Part shown: piece by piece, positions 50,801-63,454 of the stretch | How positions within the stretch are numbered: position 1 is the first letter of the stretch | How the letters are laid out: each line of letters begins with the position of its first letter | Source: Eulemur rufifrons | Taxonomy: Eukaryota; Chordata; Mammalia; Primates; Lemuridae | NCBI RefSeq assembly: GCF_041146395.1 | Contig: NC_090997.1 | Span: 36,311,501 to 36,375,500, forward strand | Direction: 5' to 3' | DNA length: 64,000 nucleotides | Notes under the pieces: generated by a model | Seen by the model: only the letters and a program-made list of their open reading frames with translations | Database searches by the model: none | Told to the model about the DNA's origin: nothing | Made by a program: the position numbers and the translations under genes

Positions 50801-51469
50801 TGTCAGGGTGGCAGTCTGCCCTCCGTTCTTGGTGTGCTCTTGGCGGAAGAATGACCAGACACACTAAAGTGTCAAGTCCAAACTATTATTTTGGAAAAAT
50901 CACCAGCAGGGCCAATATGACAGGAGTAACCCCAGGCAGGAAGCAGTTTCACACGAGCAGCTCTTTATTGTAGAACAAAATAAACCGACTCACTCTCTGA
51001 TTGATTGATTGATTGACTGACTCCTCTCTCTCTCTCTGAATTCTCAGATTATTTCCTTTATTGGCCCAGTCTGGGTCAAGACTTTCGGGAGGTGTGGGAT
51101 ATTACCAAATGATCAATAGGTATCCTCAAAATTCCATCTGCACATATGAGCTCCCTCTCTGAAAGCCCACCTGGAGGGGAGGATGAACCACAATGTAGAG
51201 ATTTAAGCTAATGACATAATAATTACGCTTAGGTTACTCTAGGTCAGTTTCCAAATCCTATCATGCCTGGGCTGGGGAATTCCCAGATTGATAGAACAGT
51301 CCCTCCTTCCCCAGGTGTTGCAGTTGCTCGAGATAGGATTAAGGGTGGGGCAGCACCAAAAGGGAGCACTCGCCCTTATCCTTCCTCCCAGGGGGAGTAA
51401 TTGCTTGAGACAGCACCAAAGCAGGGCACCCTCGTCCCTAGAAGAGCGGGGGATTCTATCTACCTAACA
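50801..51469 (-). mobile_element. Solo LTR of an endogenous retrovirus
   Basis: The 669-bp block starts TGTCAGGGTGG and ends CTACCTAACA, so each end is TGT...ACA and the ends are short inverted repeats (TGTTAGGTAG read from the other side), as in retroviral LTRs. On the minus strand a polyadenylation signal AATAAA lies at 50964-50969, about 160 bases from the LTR end, a normal R-U5 distance. Flanking 4-mers AGAC and AAAC differ by one base, so the target duplication is weak. No gag, pol or env sequence is present. The family is not identified. Confidence 0.65.
50999..51038. repeat. Compound (GATT)n(GACT)n(CT)n repeat in the LTR
   Basis: Four GATT units, then GACT units and a CT run lie next to the polyadenylation region of the LTR. 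Confidence 0.85.
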
Positions 51470-51600
51470 AAACTGTTTGAGCTAGAGTGTGGAGATGGGG
51501 TCAGCCTGGAGTACTTGGAGAACTCAGAATAGTTGAGAAGACTGGAGAGTGTGGGCCTGAGGAAGGAGATGAAGAAAAGTAGTTACCTAAAGAAATAAAC

Positions 51601-52254
51601 TAAAAGCAGTAATGAATGCTATTCTATATGCTACAAGTAGTTACAACTGATGAAATGAAGGAAGATGCTGAGAGGTCTCTAGGACTCACTTGCTATCAAG
51701 ATGACTAGTTTCAGGTCATCAGTCTCAAAGTCCTTTCTGCCTTTGACATTTGTTCTAGACTCTTTAATCCATTATGATACCAGGTTTCACTGAACCCGAA
51801 ACACTATCAATTCTAAGGTACACAATTATTTCACACACTGCTAAGAAAGAAAAAAACTAAGTAATGACACACCACTGAATGTTAAATTTATCTTAATGTC
51901 AAACATGTTAATGTGTGATAAAGTGCATATTAGAATTGTTGAGATATATGGTATTTTGTTTAATCCTCACAGCAATAGCTTTATGTAGGTATTGCCCACT
52001 GTATGTAATGGCTTTTTTGAGTAGCTCTTATTGAATAATTAAACCCTGTGGTTGTTGACTTTTCAAATGCTGAATTACACTGTACTATAATTTAGTTAAC
52101 TCTCCTTTATTGTTAAATATTTAACTTATTTCTAAGTTTTTTCTTGTTTTCTTTTTGTCGTTCTTTCTCCTCTTCCTTCCTATCCTGCTCCTCCTCCTCA
52201 ACCATCTCCTCCTTCTCCTTTTAACTACCACTTAAGAGAATAGCTTTATAAACT
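51601..52254. other. Unassigned DNA with a pyrimidine-rich tract
   Basis: No gene. The tract 52136-52222 is almost all C and T (for example CTCCTCTTCCTTCC, CTGCTCCTCCTCCTC). Confidence 0.45.
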
Positions 52255-53045
52255 TCTTTTTTAAAATTAATTTTTCATTTATAATTGATATATAATTGTA
52301 CATATTTATACAGTGTAGTGTGATGTTTAAATGTGTGTATGCATCATATAATGATCAAATCAGGGTAATTACCATCTCTACTTTAAACATTTACCATTTC
52401 TTTGTGGTGATAACATTCAAAATATTCTCTTCTAGCTATCTTGAAATATATACTGTGTTGTCATTTGCTATAGTCATCCTAGTGTGTAATAGAACACCAG
52501 AACTTATTCTTCCTGTCTGACTGTAACTTTGTACCTGTTGATGAACCTCTCCTGGTCCTCTCTTTCCTCCCCTCCCCAGCCTCTGGTAACCACTATTCTA
52601 CTCACTACTTCATGACATCAACTTTTTAAGATTCCACGTGAGTAAGGTCTTGCCGTATTTGTCTTTCTGTGCTTGACTTATTTCACTTAACATAATGACC
52701 TCCAGTTCCATCCAGGTTGCTGTAAATGACAGGATTTCATTCTTTTTTATGGCTGAATATTATTCCATTGTGTATATATACCACATTTTCTTTATCCATT
52801 CATTTGTAAATGGGCATTTAGGTTGATTCTTGTGTAAACTTCTTATTGTTTTCTTAAGGATGGATGCTTAGAAATAAAAATACTAGGTTAGAATGTCCAA
52901 ATATTCTTGAGACTCTTAATGTATGCATACAGCCATGTTGCTTTTCACAACTATGGTACCAGTTTACATTTTTCATGACAGTGCTTAAAGGTCTAGGTTC
53001 CACCGTACCTTCATCAGCACTGAGTAGTACAATAAAATTTTTCTA
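52255..53045 (-). mobile_element. L1 3' UTR and adjacent region, antisense
   Basis: TATAATTGATATATAATTGT, TGATCAAATCAGGGTAATTA, CCACTATTCTACTCACTACT, TCCATCCAGGTTGCTGTAAA and GGCTGAATATTATTCCATTG run in the order of a reversed L1 3' end. 52850-53040 continues with older L1-like phrases. This is one of the better preserved L1 tails. Confidence 0.75.
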
Positions 53046-53126
53046 ATTCTGTAGGCAAAAATAGTATCTCAATTTAATTTGTGTTTTTTTTTGGATTGCT
53101 GGTTAGATTGAAGACTTGATCCTATT

Positions 53127-53441
<315 letters not shown>

Positions 53442-53444
53442 TTA

Positions 53445-54284
53445 ATTTTTATAGGAGTTTATTGGTATATACATTTCTGGCATTTTTTGTGATTATAAGT
53501 AGATTATAAATTAAGTACAGATATAATTATGCAAGTATAAAGATATTTTTAATTACTAGATTTATTTTTCTCCCACAGTAGCATAATAGCTAAATTTTTA
53601 ATTGTAAAGAATAATTGATGCAATCAGAAAAGTTTAGAGTTCTGTGAATTTCTCATTTTGATCTCTTGCTCAGTTGTGGGATTTTCTAGGTGAGATTTTA
53701 TATTTTAGGGAATTATGAACTTAATATGTATAACATTTATGGTCCTGTTAATGCTGGGATAAAATTATAATGATTGCCATGCATTGTAAGGCTGTGAAAC
53801 CTGATTAAGTATCTGACAATTATTAAAATTGTAATAGTATATGCTAAAAATGTAGTAAGATATGCTATCTCAAATGGTAAAACACTTTGAGTCTTAAGTG
53901 ATAAAACATAGATTCTGCTACAGTCCTTTCCTCTTGAGTTTATTCCATTAGTAAAAAGTACTTGATCAAGGAAACTTTGATTTTTCAGTTGATTTAAGAA
54001 ATGAAAAAAATTAGTTCTAACCCAGTTATTCATAAGGATCTATTTAAATGCTTGGAAAGCAGAAGCATTTGGTGTGAACATTTTAAAAGGTTACTTTTGA
54101 GCTATACTAATTCTATTTTAAAATGGCTTTCAGCAATATATATTACAGTGTATACTTGAGTACTTTTTTTGGAACAAAAAAATGAGATGTTTGAGTGATA
54201 TATATTAAAACGAAGAATTTTCCTGTGACAAAATATTTCTGTCAGTGGGCTTTGATAGAAATAGATTTAAAAAAAAAATGTAGA
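53445..54284. other. Unassigned AT-rich DNA
   Basis: Nothing recognised. The 98-aa minus-strand frame at 53737-54033 is domain-free. Confidence 0.4.
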
Positions 54285-54430
54285 GGGTTTGGCACAGTTT
54301 AGTTGACAGCCAGTTGCTGGACAATAGAGAGCCTTGTCCTGGTGCTCTGTATTATGTGGCTATGGATGAGTCATTTAACTTCCCTGTTTGTTTTTGTATT
54401 TGGAAATGAAAATAATAACATTGGTTATTG
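54285..54430 (+). repeat. MIR SINE, sense
   Basis: GGATGAGTCATTTAACTTCC, TTGGAAATGAAAATAATAAC and upstream GAGCCTTGTCCTGGTGCTCT follow MIR order. Confidence 0.6.
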
Positions 54431-55495
54431 ATTGTTTGTATTAGAAAAACAGTCAAATTCTGATATTTTCCTGAAAAGCTGGTATGTCAGTTATAATCAC
54501 TGTTGTTATTTGGTTCTAAATTTTTGTTTTGTATTAAGATGGATTTATTTCATGGCTTGATCCAATCCAGTGCATTTTAAGTGATTTTCCTTTAAAGATA
54601 TTAATGAGTTACCCTGGATGATGAGATGGGTTTATCAGTATCTTGTTAGTAAAAGAAGCTATTAGGTTATTCTTGAGAAGATAGGTTGGACTGTGTAATT
54701 ATTTTCTACAAAGGGAGAAAAGGGGAATTTGTACCACAGAAATTAAGATCCCAAACATTGATTTTTGTTATTATGCCAAAAAATAACAATACTGTTTTCT
54801 CTCTGGCTTATTCAGAGTGGTGAAGTTTCTTTGAACTTTCCTATTTCTGTATCTGCTTTTAAAATCCAGTCAGAGAACTCTTCATTTAGAATATAGCATT
54901 TGCAAATATTGAAATAAAGTTAAAAAAAAGAAGTTTTTTTTGTGGGATTGTTACCATGTGGTGGGTATAATGTGTGAAGAATGATCAGCAATAGTAATGG
55001 TTCTGATAATTTGGGTACTTATATTTTTCCTTTTTTGTGCTTTTTCATTTATTATATATATTTGAGCATTTCTGTAACACTTTCTTTTCATAGTGATTTT
55101 AAAATTTAAAAGATCTCATGATTTTACTATACCCTAGGATTAATCCTCTTTTCCCTTAGGGAACATAGTTCCAATTTTAATGAAAATTAGAATACAATAC
55201 AAGATGAAAGGAGAACCTAAAAACAGAAAATTAGAATACAAGTCAGTGAGAATGTAATTCAGTTACCTGAAATGCATTTTATAGCAAACTTTTAAAGATT
55301 AAGTTAAAATTCTTATATGAGAATTAATTAAATATTGAGACTTTAAAAACAATTAAAATGACAAATATGAAATTATCAGATTAATAAACTTTATTAAACT
55401 TTCTTAAGGCAATGATGAAAATAATTAAAAGTGAATTATTTTATAAAGATTTTTTTGTTAAACATTGGGATTCTTGTTAAACATAGAGAATTATC
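54431..55495. other. Unassigned AT-rich DNA
   Basis: Nothing recognised. Confidence 0.4.
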
Positions 55496-55499
55496 TGCA

Positions 55500-56880
55500 T
55501 ACATTTATATTTGCCTCCTGAAACTTCATTAAGATGACAGTATAGGGATTTAGGAAATAAAAAGTATAACTTTACAAGAGCAAAGAGATTAAAAGAGGCA
55601 GCAATAGCAGATGAGAAATTTCAGCAAATCTTTGAAAGATAGCAGGATAGAACAATATTATCTGACTTAGTTAAGCAGAAGAATCTCTGCTTAGAAGAAT
55701 CTCTGAGTTCTTGCAGAAGGGAAAACCCAGTAAGAAGAGATCAAATCAAACTGAAGAATCCCTGACAGGCTTAGGGTTTGGAGGTTCCAGTTACTGCAGT
55801 AAGTGAGGGTGACAACTCAGGGTAAAAAATAGTGTATTTGGTTGAAAGGCTGTAGTGAAGAGGGGTTAGGCCTCCAGGTCTTTGTCTTGCTAGAGACTAG
55901 CGGCCCTGTTCCCTGGAAAACTGAACTTTATCAAAGGAAGACCAACAAATAATAGTTGGGAACATCTCTACAAAAAATTTGGGTGGTGTTAGGTTACCCT
56001 AGAATAAATTGTCTGTTAGGTCTCCAAATACTTACCTAGAGTTGCTAGTCAGCTATTTAGTGGCTTGTAAATATGAATGGAAAACCAGATAGGCCGAGGA
56101 AAGCCTTTCCATGAAAAACGAAAGCAATAGAGAAAAAAAAAAAAGCGAGGAGAAGGAAACAGACAATGAAGGGAAACTAAAAATGTGACTGTAGAAATAA
56201 AAATTTTCAGTAGAGGAATTAAAAATTCAAGGGGAGGATGTTACCAAGAAGGTGGAATAAAGGGATAAAGACATAGATAATAGAAGAGAAAAGAGGAGAA
56301 AATAAGAGTAGCAATCTCATAGAAACACAACATTAAATTATAGAGCTTTCAGAAAGAAAGCATAGAAAACAGGGGAAAACATTTTTTTTAAAATAGAAAT
56401 AATATCAGAACATTCCTCAGCATCATATGATTTGTGCTTCCAAATTGAACATGTTCTCAAAATGTGTAGCATAATGAATTCAAGCAACACATACTCAGCC
56501 ATACTTCTATGGAAGTTTAGAGTACCCAGGATTATGACAAGATCCTTCAAGCTTTGAGTCCTAGGGGAGAGAGGAAGAGGGATACAAATGATTAGGAACC
56601 TGAAAGGCATAGCAATTCTGGATGCTAAATATACTGGATTATGCCCTCAAAATACTGAGGAAAAATGACTCTCAACCCAGCACTCAATTGTATGTGTATG
56701 TGTGTGTTCAATCCATAATTTAAATATGAAGGTAGAATAGAGATTTTTTTGAACATCAAAGGACTCAAATATATCCCCAGGAGAGAGTAGTGAAGTCCCA
56801 GAATGATAGCTGGGCAGCAGCTTTAAAGAGCAACGAAACGGGGACTTGGGGGAGGCACTGCTGTTGGCTATACAAGCCTT
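55500..56880 (+). mobile_element. Ancient L1/HAL1-type element, sense
   Basis: A-rich sense phrases (GAAAACCCAGTAAGAAGAGA, TTAGGTTACCCTAGAATAAA, GGCTTGTAAATATGAATGG) are followed by CCTCAAAATACTGAGGAAAA, TGACTCTCAACCCAGCACTC, GAAGGTAGAATAGAG and GAACATCAAAGGACTCAAAT. The last group matches the 3' region of L1M/HAL1 as I recall it. Decayed and non-coding; minus-strand frames over it are artefacts. Confidence 0.5.
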
Positions 56881-58344
56881 TTTGAATAGTATATTTGGCT
56901 TTTTAAAAAATAAAATGTATTCTTTTATCACTTTAATAAAATCAACAGTACATCTGGATTTGTGATAAGATTGTAATTGTGAATACTATTTTGATGTGCA
57001 CAACTAAACTGAAAGAAAAAAGCAGATTCAAGCATTGAGTGCAAAGAAATTCATCCTTCATGAAGAATACTCAGTAGTTCTAACAGACTGTATTCGAGGA
57101 TGGTAATTCTTGTGAATTGAGACTAAATTGTAGCTGAGTTGAATTTTAATTGTTGAATAATCGCTGTGTAATTAAGTCCAGAGTATGAATGAGATTATAA
57201 CATAGTAACTGAGTACTTGAACTATTCTGACTTAAAGTTTTTGGATTTATCTGACCGTAATAACTAGGGACTTTAAATAAAGTTGATACTGTAAAGACTA
57301 AAAATTGAATTAAGTGTAGGTAGAAGGCAGCAGCTTTAAAGGAAATCATCCACAGCTATGTTGGTGGTTAGGAGTAAAGGCAAAATGCCCAAAGCACAGT
57401 AGAGGAGGTTTTTATTGTGAGATCTACTTAAAAAAAAAAGTTTGCTTACTTTTAACTCTGGGGAAACTGAAGCCTTTTGACCCTATAAATAACATTCCTT
57501 TGAGATATCTTCATGCTTTATGAGCTGGGAAGACATAAGGAGCTTTGGATCATGTAATCAGTATTTTACATTTTAGGGTGATGGATTATTTTTGTTTGGG
57601 AAAATTAACTACTTGGATCATTTTTTAAGTGCCTTGACAAAACCCTTATGGTTTCATCAAACATTTTTTATAAAGGATTGTAGTAGCACATAAATTGTGT
57701 TTGTCTCAAGTCCTGCTTTGAAAAATCAAAAATCTAGGAGTATTATTTCACTAAAAGACATTCCTATTATAGTGTTTTATTTATTTGGCTACTTAGTGTA
57801 GGTTTATAGAAATCTACTTTAAAAAAACCTAACTCCCACCTAAACTTTGCCAGTTATTTAGTTAAACTTTATATTTTTATCTATGTTTTGAGAATCTATT
57901 ATATTACTATATTTCCTGAATTTTTATTAATCCAACACATTCATGTGAAATGCTAACGTGGATGGCAAACAAGGAATATATCTGATTTGAGGGATAGTTA
58001 CAGTACAACAGATTGGAACAATCAGAAAAATCTAGTTGCAGTAATAACATTAAAAGGTGATTACTTTATTGAATTTGCTACTCAGTGGACTTATGACACA
58101 AAATCCCAAAAAATTTATGGCCAATTAACAATCTTTATATGTAAAGAATTAAATTTATGATATATGTATTAAATTTTCTTTTAATTTGAAACAATTTGTT
58201 TATGCATTCACTAATTATTTGCTACTATCTGGTTCCCTATATTTGTTATTTTTTTCCTCATGATATTGGATTCTTGCATACAGTCTCTTCTGCCATCAGT
58301 GGTCTTTCTCATATGCAAATCTAATTAGATGGCTGTCCATTGAC
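56881..58344. other. Unassigned AT-rich DNA
   Basis: Nothing recognised in about 1.4 kb. Confidence 0.4.
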
Positions 58345-58700
58345 TGTAAAATACAGAACCAGATTTAAGGTTGTTTACACTTTGGCATGGATCTGTCTTT
58401 ATCTATCTTTATCTTCCATTAACCTTTTTTCCTTTTCTCCCTCTTAATGCACCCTCCAGTTACACTTTTATATCTAATATTTGAGCTTTCAGTTTCACAT
58501 CTTTGAATTTCTGCTATTGCTATTCATTTATCCAAAATACTCTTCCCTGCTTCTTTGTTGAAATACTTAGACCTTCAAGATCCAGCTTAATTTCCTCTGT
58601 AAAGCCTAAGTCCTCCTGGGATAACTTCAGTCAGGCAATCAAATTAATCCTGTCATGTTGCTCTCATACATCCTGTATTTTACTTTGGCCCCTTATTTAT
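58345..58700 (+). mobile_element. L2 LINE 3' part, sense
   Basis: CCAAAATACTCTTCCCTGCT, CCTTCAAGATCCAGCTTAAT, TTCCTCTGTAAAGCCTAAGT correspond to the well-known L2 C-terminal and 3' region. The 85-aa frame at 58503-58760 overlaps it and is a relic. Confidence 0.65.
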
Positions 58701-59292
58701 GTGGAATACCTCACTCAGGGAAGAACAAAGATGTTTGTAGGCAAGAGAGGGACAGGATGATAGATTGGGAAAAGCAATGGTGGAGATAGTGGAATTAGAG
58801 ACTTATTTTTTTAGTTTATCAATGTTTGAAATTTTAAGATTAATATTAAAGTATTAGTCCTAGGAAGTTAATAAGGCAAACAAATGTAGACTTTTAAAGC
58901 AAGAAAACATTTGCTTTGGGTTTTTTCCCTCTAATTTTTATACTAAAAGTTAGTGTAGGGTTCCAGCCTTCATTTCAAGGAATTGGAATAGCCCTCTTTC
59001 TTGATTTTTGCCTGTTTTGGGGTCTTAAGTTAGTGTTCTCAAGTGGGGAAAAGATGAGGAAGGAGAAGGCGGACATGAACTAACTTCCCCACTTTACTGT
59101 GCTTAGGGATAGTAGCACAGCTATGCTTCTGAGTACTTCCTCTCCGCCCCAAGCATTTGGGTATCTGGGACATTTATCACTTTGGTTATCCCACCTCCCA
59201 ATTAATTCAGATTCTTTTAATGGCCATGGGAGGTAACTTTGTGATTTTAGGAGGTCCTAGAATCTTATTTCTGTGTGTGTGTGTGTTTTTTT
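58701..59292. other. Unassigned intronic DNA
   Basis: Nothing recognised except a (GT)n run at about 59272-59286 before the Alu tail. Confidence 0.4.
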
Positions 59293-59574
59293 TTTAGTGG
59301 GGGAGACAGGGTCTCATTCTGTCTCCCAGGTTGGAGTGCAGTGGCCCGATCATAGCTTACTGCAGCCTTGAATTCTTGGGCTAAAGCGATCCTCCCACCT
59401 TAGCATCCTGAATTAGCTGGGACTACAGGCATGTGCCACCATGCCCAGCTAATTTTTTTTTTCTTTTTTGGAGAGACGAGGTCTACTATGTTGCCTAGTT
59501 CCTGGCCTCAAGTGATCTCCTGCCTTGGCCTCTCAAAGTCCTGGGATTACAAGCATGAGCCACCATGCTCGGCC
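59293..59574 (-). repeat. Alu SINE, antisense
   Basis: GGAGACAGGGTCTCATTCTG to GGATTACAAGCATGAGCCAC: both monomers, with a small loss in the second. The 5' end reads GGCCGAGCATGGTGGCTCAT in reverse complement. Confidence 0.9.
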
Positions 59575-59644
59575 TTGTTTTTTGTTTAGAAAATGTGTAC
59601 TTTTGTCTTTTTGTTTACGATGAGAAATATTAATTTTTTTTTTG

Positions 59645-59700
59645 ATGCTGTGCCTGGCACATAATAGGAATTCAGTAAATGTTTGTAGGATGCATTTGTA
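59645..59700 (+). repeat. L2 3' terminus, sense
   Basis: TGTGCCTGGCACATAATAGG, then AATTCAGTAAATGTTTGTAG, the canonical L2/MIR end. Confidence 0.6.
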
Positions 59701-60860
59701 ATCATTTCACTCCGTGCTTCAAAGCCCTGTCCAGGCTCCACTCTCCCCCAACAGTCCTACCATAAGTGTGTGACATTATGTACTGAAAAGATGATCACAT
59801 TTTGTAGGAAGACATATTTTTAAAATACTTATACAATCTCCTCATCCTATTGCTACTTTAAACAGTTTTTTATATTTATAATCGCAAAATAAATATAGTT
59901 CCTCCAATTATAAAAGTGAGAAGAACTGAAATTAAATGAATCACTCAATATTTTCTGTAGGCACTGTTTCAGAATGAATTTTTCAGAGCCTTAACATTTT
60001 AGTGTTCTGATAATTGCCTGTCCTGCTGGTGGTTGGTAGTTGAGAAATAAAAATTGTTCCTGAGGTCCATAAATATTTTTCAGTTTGTCCTTCCAAAAGC
60101 CAGTGAAATTACCATTGCCCACAAGGGTTGGGAAATATTATTAAGTTGTATGGCTGTATATAGTTGTATGGCTGACAACTTTTAATCCTGGGACACTCAA
60201 CTGAGGACTAATTTTGTGAAAAAGAGTTATTGAGTCCATTAAACTTGCTTGCTTTATTTTTTTAAAAACCCAAGTGTCTGGAGGAACCAAGTACCATATT
60301 TACTGTTTCTTTCCTAGTTATTAAGACTGTTCTGTCAAAGATCCATTTCAGTAAATAATGAGCCTTTGCAGAGTTCTCCTGTGAAGTGGGAATTCCTAGC
60401 TAACCATCAACATTTACCTTCTTTTTCTTGGATTCTTATTTGCTTTACACTGAGTCACACTGAGACATGTTGCTGAGATCTTGCTGGTTCATTTGGCTCA
60501 TCAGCCCTTACTTTAACCAAAGAAAATTCAAGATTGGCAGGGGGCTGAACAAATATGAATGGATCAACACAATCACTCAGAAACACCGTAAGGTATGTTC
60601 TTTAACAAAATCAAGAGGAGACAGGGCCTGGGAGCTACTGAAAAGTACTTAGGTTCCCATCTCAAGGGCCTTCAGGTGCAAGTGGATCTCCTTAATCTAT
60701 TTTCAATATTTCAAAAAGCGTAATGGAAGGTTTATATTTGATATGATGAAGCTGAAGTAGGCTAAGTAAGGTGTCAAATTTCTTTGCTTTTGGTTCTTTA
60801 TCTTACTGCAATAACACTACTTATTTTGTAGTTGGCAGGACTATAAAATTAATTTGTTAA
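59701..60860. other. Unassigned DNA containing a possible small exon
   Basis: No repeat named. An open stretch at 60465-60592 is bounded by an AG (ACACTGAG) after a pyrimidine-rich run and by the good donor AAG|GTATGT. It could encode 42 residues including MLLRSCWFIWLISPYF. The acceptor has G at -3, which is poor, and the peptide matches nothing I know, so I rate this low. Confidence 0.2.
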
Positions 60861-60861
60861 T

Positions 60862-62790
60862 TTAACAAATATGTATAATGTGTGCCAAACATTCTTCTGG
60901 GTTCTAGATTCATAGCAGTGCACAAAACAAAGCCCCTGGATAGAAGCAGCTTATGATTCTAAATAAATATATAAGTCTGTCAAATGTTAAGTGCTATAGG
61001 AAAAACAAAGCAAGGAAGCGTATTTGGGTGTGCTGGGTTTGAGTGGATAAGTGGGGTTGCTATTTTAAAGGGAGTAGTCAAAGAAGCCTCCCTGAGAAGA
61101 TAGTAATGGAACAAAGACCTGAAGATAATAAGGGAGGAAACCATACTGCTATCTTTCAGGCAGAGAAATCAGATCAGCAAATTCCAGAGTCCTGAAATGG
61201 ATGCATGTTCAGTGTGTTTAAGACACAGCAAGGCATTATGGGTCAAGGAGAGTGAGAGGGAGAGTAGGAGGGGCCAACATCAGAGAGGTTATGTGCAAGC
61301 GGGACAATTTGTGAGGGTCTTGTGGGCCACTGTAAAGAATCAGGCTTTTATGTGAGATGGGAGGCATTTGGTGAGTGTTGAGCAGAGATAGGATAGGACT
61401 TACATTATAAGAAGTGCCAGATTGACTGCTATACAGAGAACTAAGTCTGTTTAGGTAAAGGGAGGAAGCAGGAAAACCAATCAGAAGCTACTGTGGTAAT
61501 CTCAGTGAGAGATGTTGTTGAGGGTCAGGGTGGAATTGGTTGCGTTCGTGAGAACTAGTCAGATTCTGGGTACAATCTGAAGGTAGGACCAACAGGATTT
61601 GCTGAAAGATTGAATGTAGAATGTGAGAGAAAGAGGGGAGTCAGGGATGATTTCAGTTTTCGGCATGTGCAACTACTGAGGATGAAATTGTCATTGATTG
61701 AGAAGAGGATGACTATGCAAGGAACATATTTAAAAGTGGGGATAGGTGGTCAGTTTAGGATATGAAAAGTTGGAGATGGTTGTTGATTTCCTAAGTAGGG
61801 TGTTGAGCAGGCTATGAGCTTTAGATGTCTGGAGTTTAGGGGAGAGGTGTCAGTGGAGATGGGAATTTGGGCATTGTTACATATTAATACCATTGATGCC
61901 ATTGTTAGACATATGTGTAATGCTTAAAGCCTTAAGACTAGATGAGATAATGTTTAAAGGCAGGAGATGAGAGTTGATAGAGAAAAGGTCCAAGAATTTA
62001 TCCCCAAGGATCATAAGAAAGATCTAGTTAAAGGAGAACAAAAAAGAGCTTAGGGCAGTACAGGAAGAAAACCAGAAGTAGAAGTAAAAAAGAAAACAAC
62101 ATGCTTCAAGGAAGGAGAGTACTTAAGTGTATCAAATGTTGCTTCATATTCAAGTAAGATGAGGATTAAAAGTTGATTGTGTTAAAGAAAATGTGGTGTA
62201 CATATATATGCCTTGTAATACTACTCAGCCATTAAAAAAAAAAGAATGAAATCATGCCTTTTGTAGCAACATGGATGGAACTGGAGGCCGTTATCTTAAT
62301 TGAAAAACTCAATTCAGGTGATGGGTACACGAAAAGCCCAGACTTCAGCACTATGTACTGTATATCCATGTAACAAAACTGCACTTGTATCCCCTAAATC
62401 TATAAAAATTTAAAAGATGAAAGAAAAAAAAAAAAGAAAGTTGATCATGTGATTTAGTAATGTCAAAATGTAGAGGTCATTGGTGTTCTTGAGGAGTGGG
62501 GGTGTAAGCCTGATAGGAATAGGTTCAAGAGAGGATGAGAGTGAGAAAATAGGGACCATGAGTATAGACAACTAATGGAATTGCAAGAGGGGGAAGCTGA
62601 TGCAGGAGAGTATGCAGAGTGATGCAGACGGACTGTCCTTGCAGGGCTAGCAGGGGATAGGATCCTGGTGGGTGAATGGAGAGATAGTTTTAGATATGAG
62701 TAAGAATACTTTGGCCTTAGTAACAGAACAGAAAAAGGAACATATGGGCACAGGTGCAGATTGGTAAGTAGATGTTGTGGTGAGAGCTTG
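60862..62790 (-). mobile_element. L2 LINE, antisense, about 1.7 kb, split by an L1
   Basis: Reading the plus strand, reversed L2 runs in order from its 3' end: GAAGCCTCCCTGAGAAGATA, CAAAGACCTGAAGATAATAA, GTCTTGTGGGCCACTGTAAA, GTAGGACCAACAGGATTTGC, GAGAGAAAGAGGGGAGTCAG, GATGTCTGGAGTTTAGGGGA, GTATCAAATGTTGCTTCATA. After the L1 it resumes with TAGAGGTCATTGGTGTTCTT, GAATAGGTTCAAGAGAGGAT and TATAGACAACTAATGGAATT. This is the longest L2 in the window. It covers the C-terminal part of the reverse-transcriptase ORF in reverse, with no open frame. Confidence 0.75.
62178..62437 (+). mobile_element. L1 3' end, 5'-truncated, inserted in L2
   Basis: AATGTGGTGTACATATATAT, AGCAACATGGATGGAACTGG, AAAGCCCAGACTTCAGCACT and TGTATCCCCTAAATCTATAA lead to an A-rich tail. 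AAAGTTGAT occurs just before (about 62170) and just after the tail (about 62438) as a target duplication. Some internal sequence between ORF2 end and 3' UTR is missing. Confidence 0.8.
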
Positions 62791-63454
62791 AGGTGTGGTT
62801 AATTATTATTAAAAATGAGAAAAATTTGCCATTTGTGTTTTTAGAGATAGTCTTCAAAGCATGTTGTGGAGTGTGGCTGGAAATAATTAAGTGGCCCTTG
62901 AAAACAAATTTGAAAAGATAGTTTAAGTTTCTCATTTTGTAGAATATATGTATATATTTATTGCATATCTATGTTGATATGTCATTTAAGAAAGAAATGA
63001 TAATATAAAGATATTCATAAGTGATTCAAGAAATGAAAAATTCCAATGGAAAGCTCCAGTCCTTTTCATTCTCTCCCTGATTCTCAGCTCTTTATTTAAA
63101 TGCAATATTAACTGGAAGACAAAATTAGCTTCCTGCAAAAGGTATATTTACCTTTTATTAATAGCACAGGCCACTCAAGGTAAGAAGTTCTAGTTTGCAT
63201 TTCCTTATAGTCTACTCATTAAAATATTTAAATACAAACACAAATTAAGACTTTATAAGTAAGAAATAATAAACATGTTAATGTTTACAAAAGACGTAAT
63301 GAGAGGGTTTTCATAAAGCCTTTATATATCTTTTAAACTATATTTATTTCTTATGCTATTAAAAAATAGGTTAGGAGAACATAGTATTATATAACAGTCT
63401 TTTTCCAGATCTAGTGACAAGTATAAACCACTGGTACAGACAGGAGGCTCAATT
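62791..63454. other. Unassigned AT-rich DNA
   Basis: Nothing recognised. Confidence 0.35.

Larger units (their letters stand above)
50585..51600 (-). mobile_element. L2 LINE, antisense, split by a solo LTR
   Basis: The left part (TCACTTTAGTGGGAAGAACA, AAGTAATAACATTTTCTTGA, GGGAAGAGATTGGACTGAGG) and right part (GAGTTGAGAAG-type phrases; AGACTGGAGAGTGTGGGCCT) both read as reversed L2. The LTR at 50801-51469 lies between. Confidence 0.5.
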
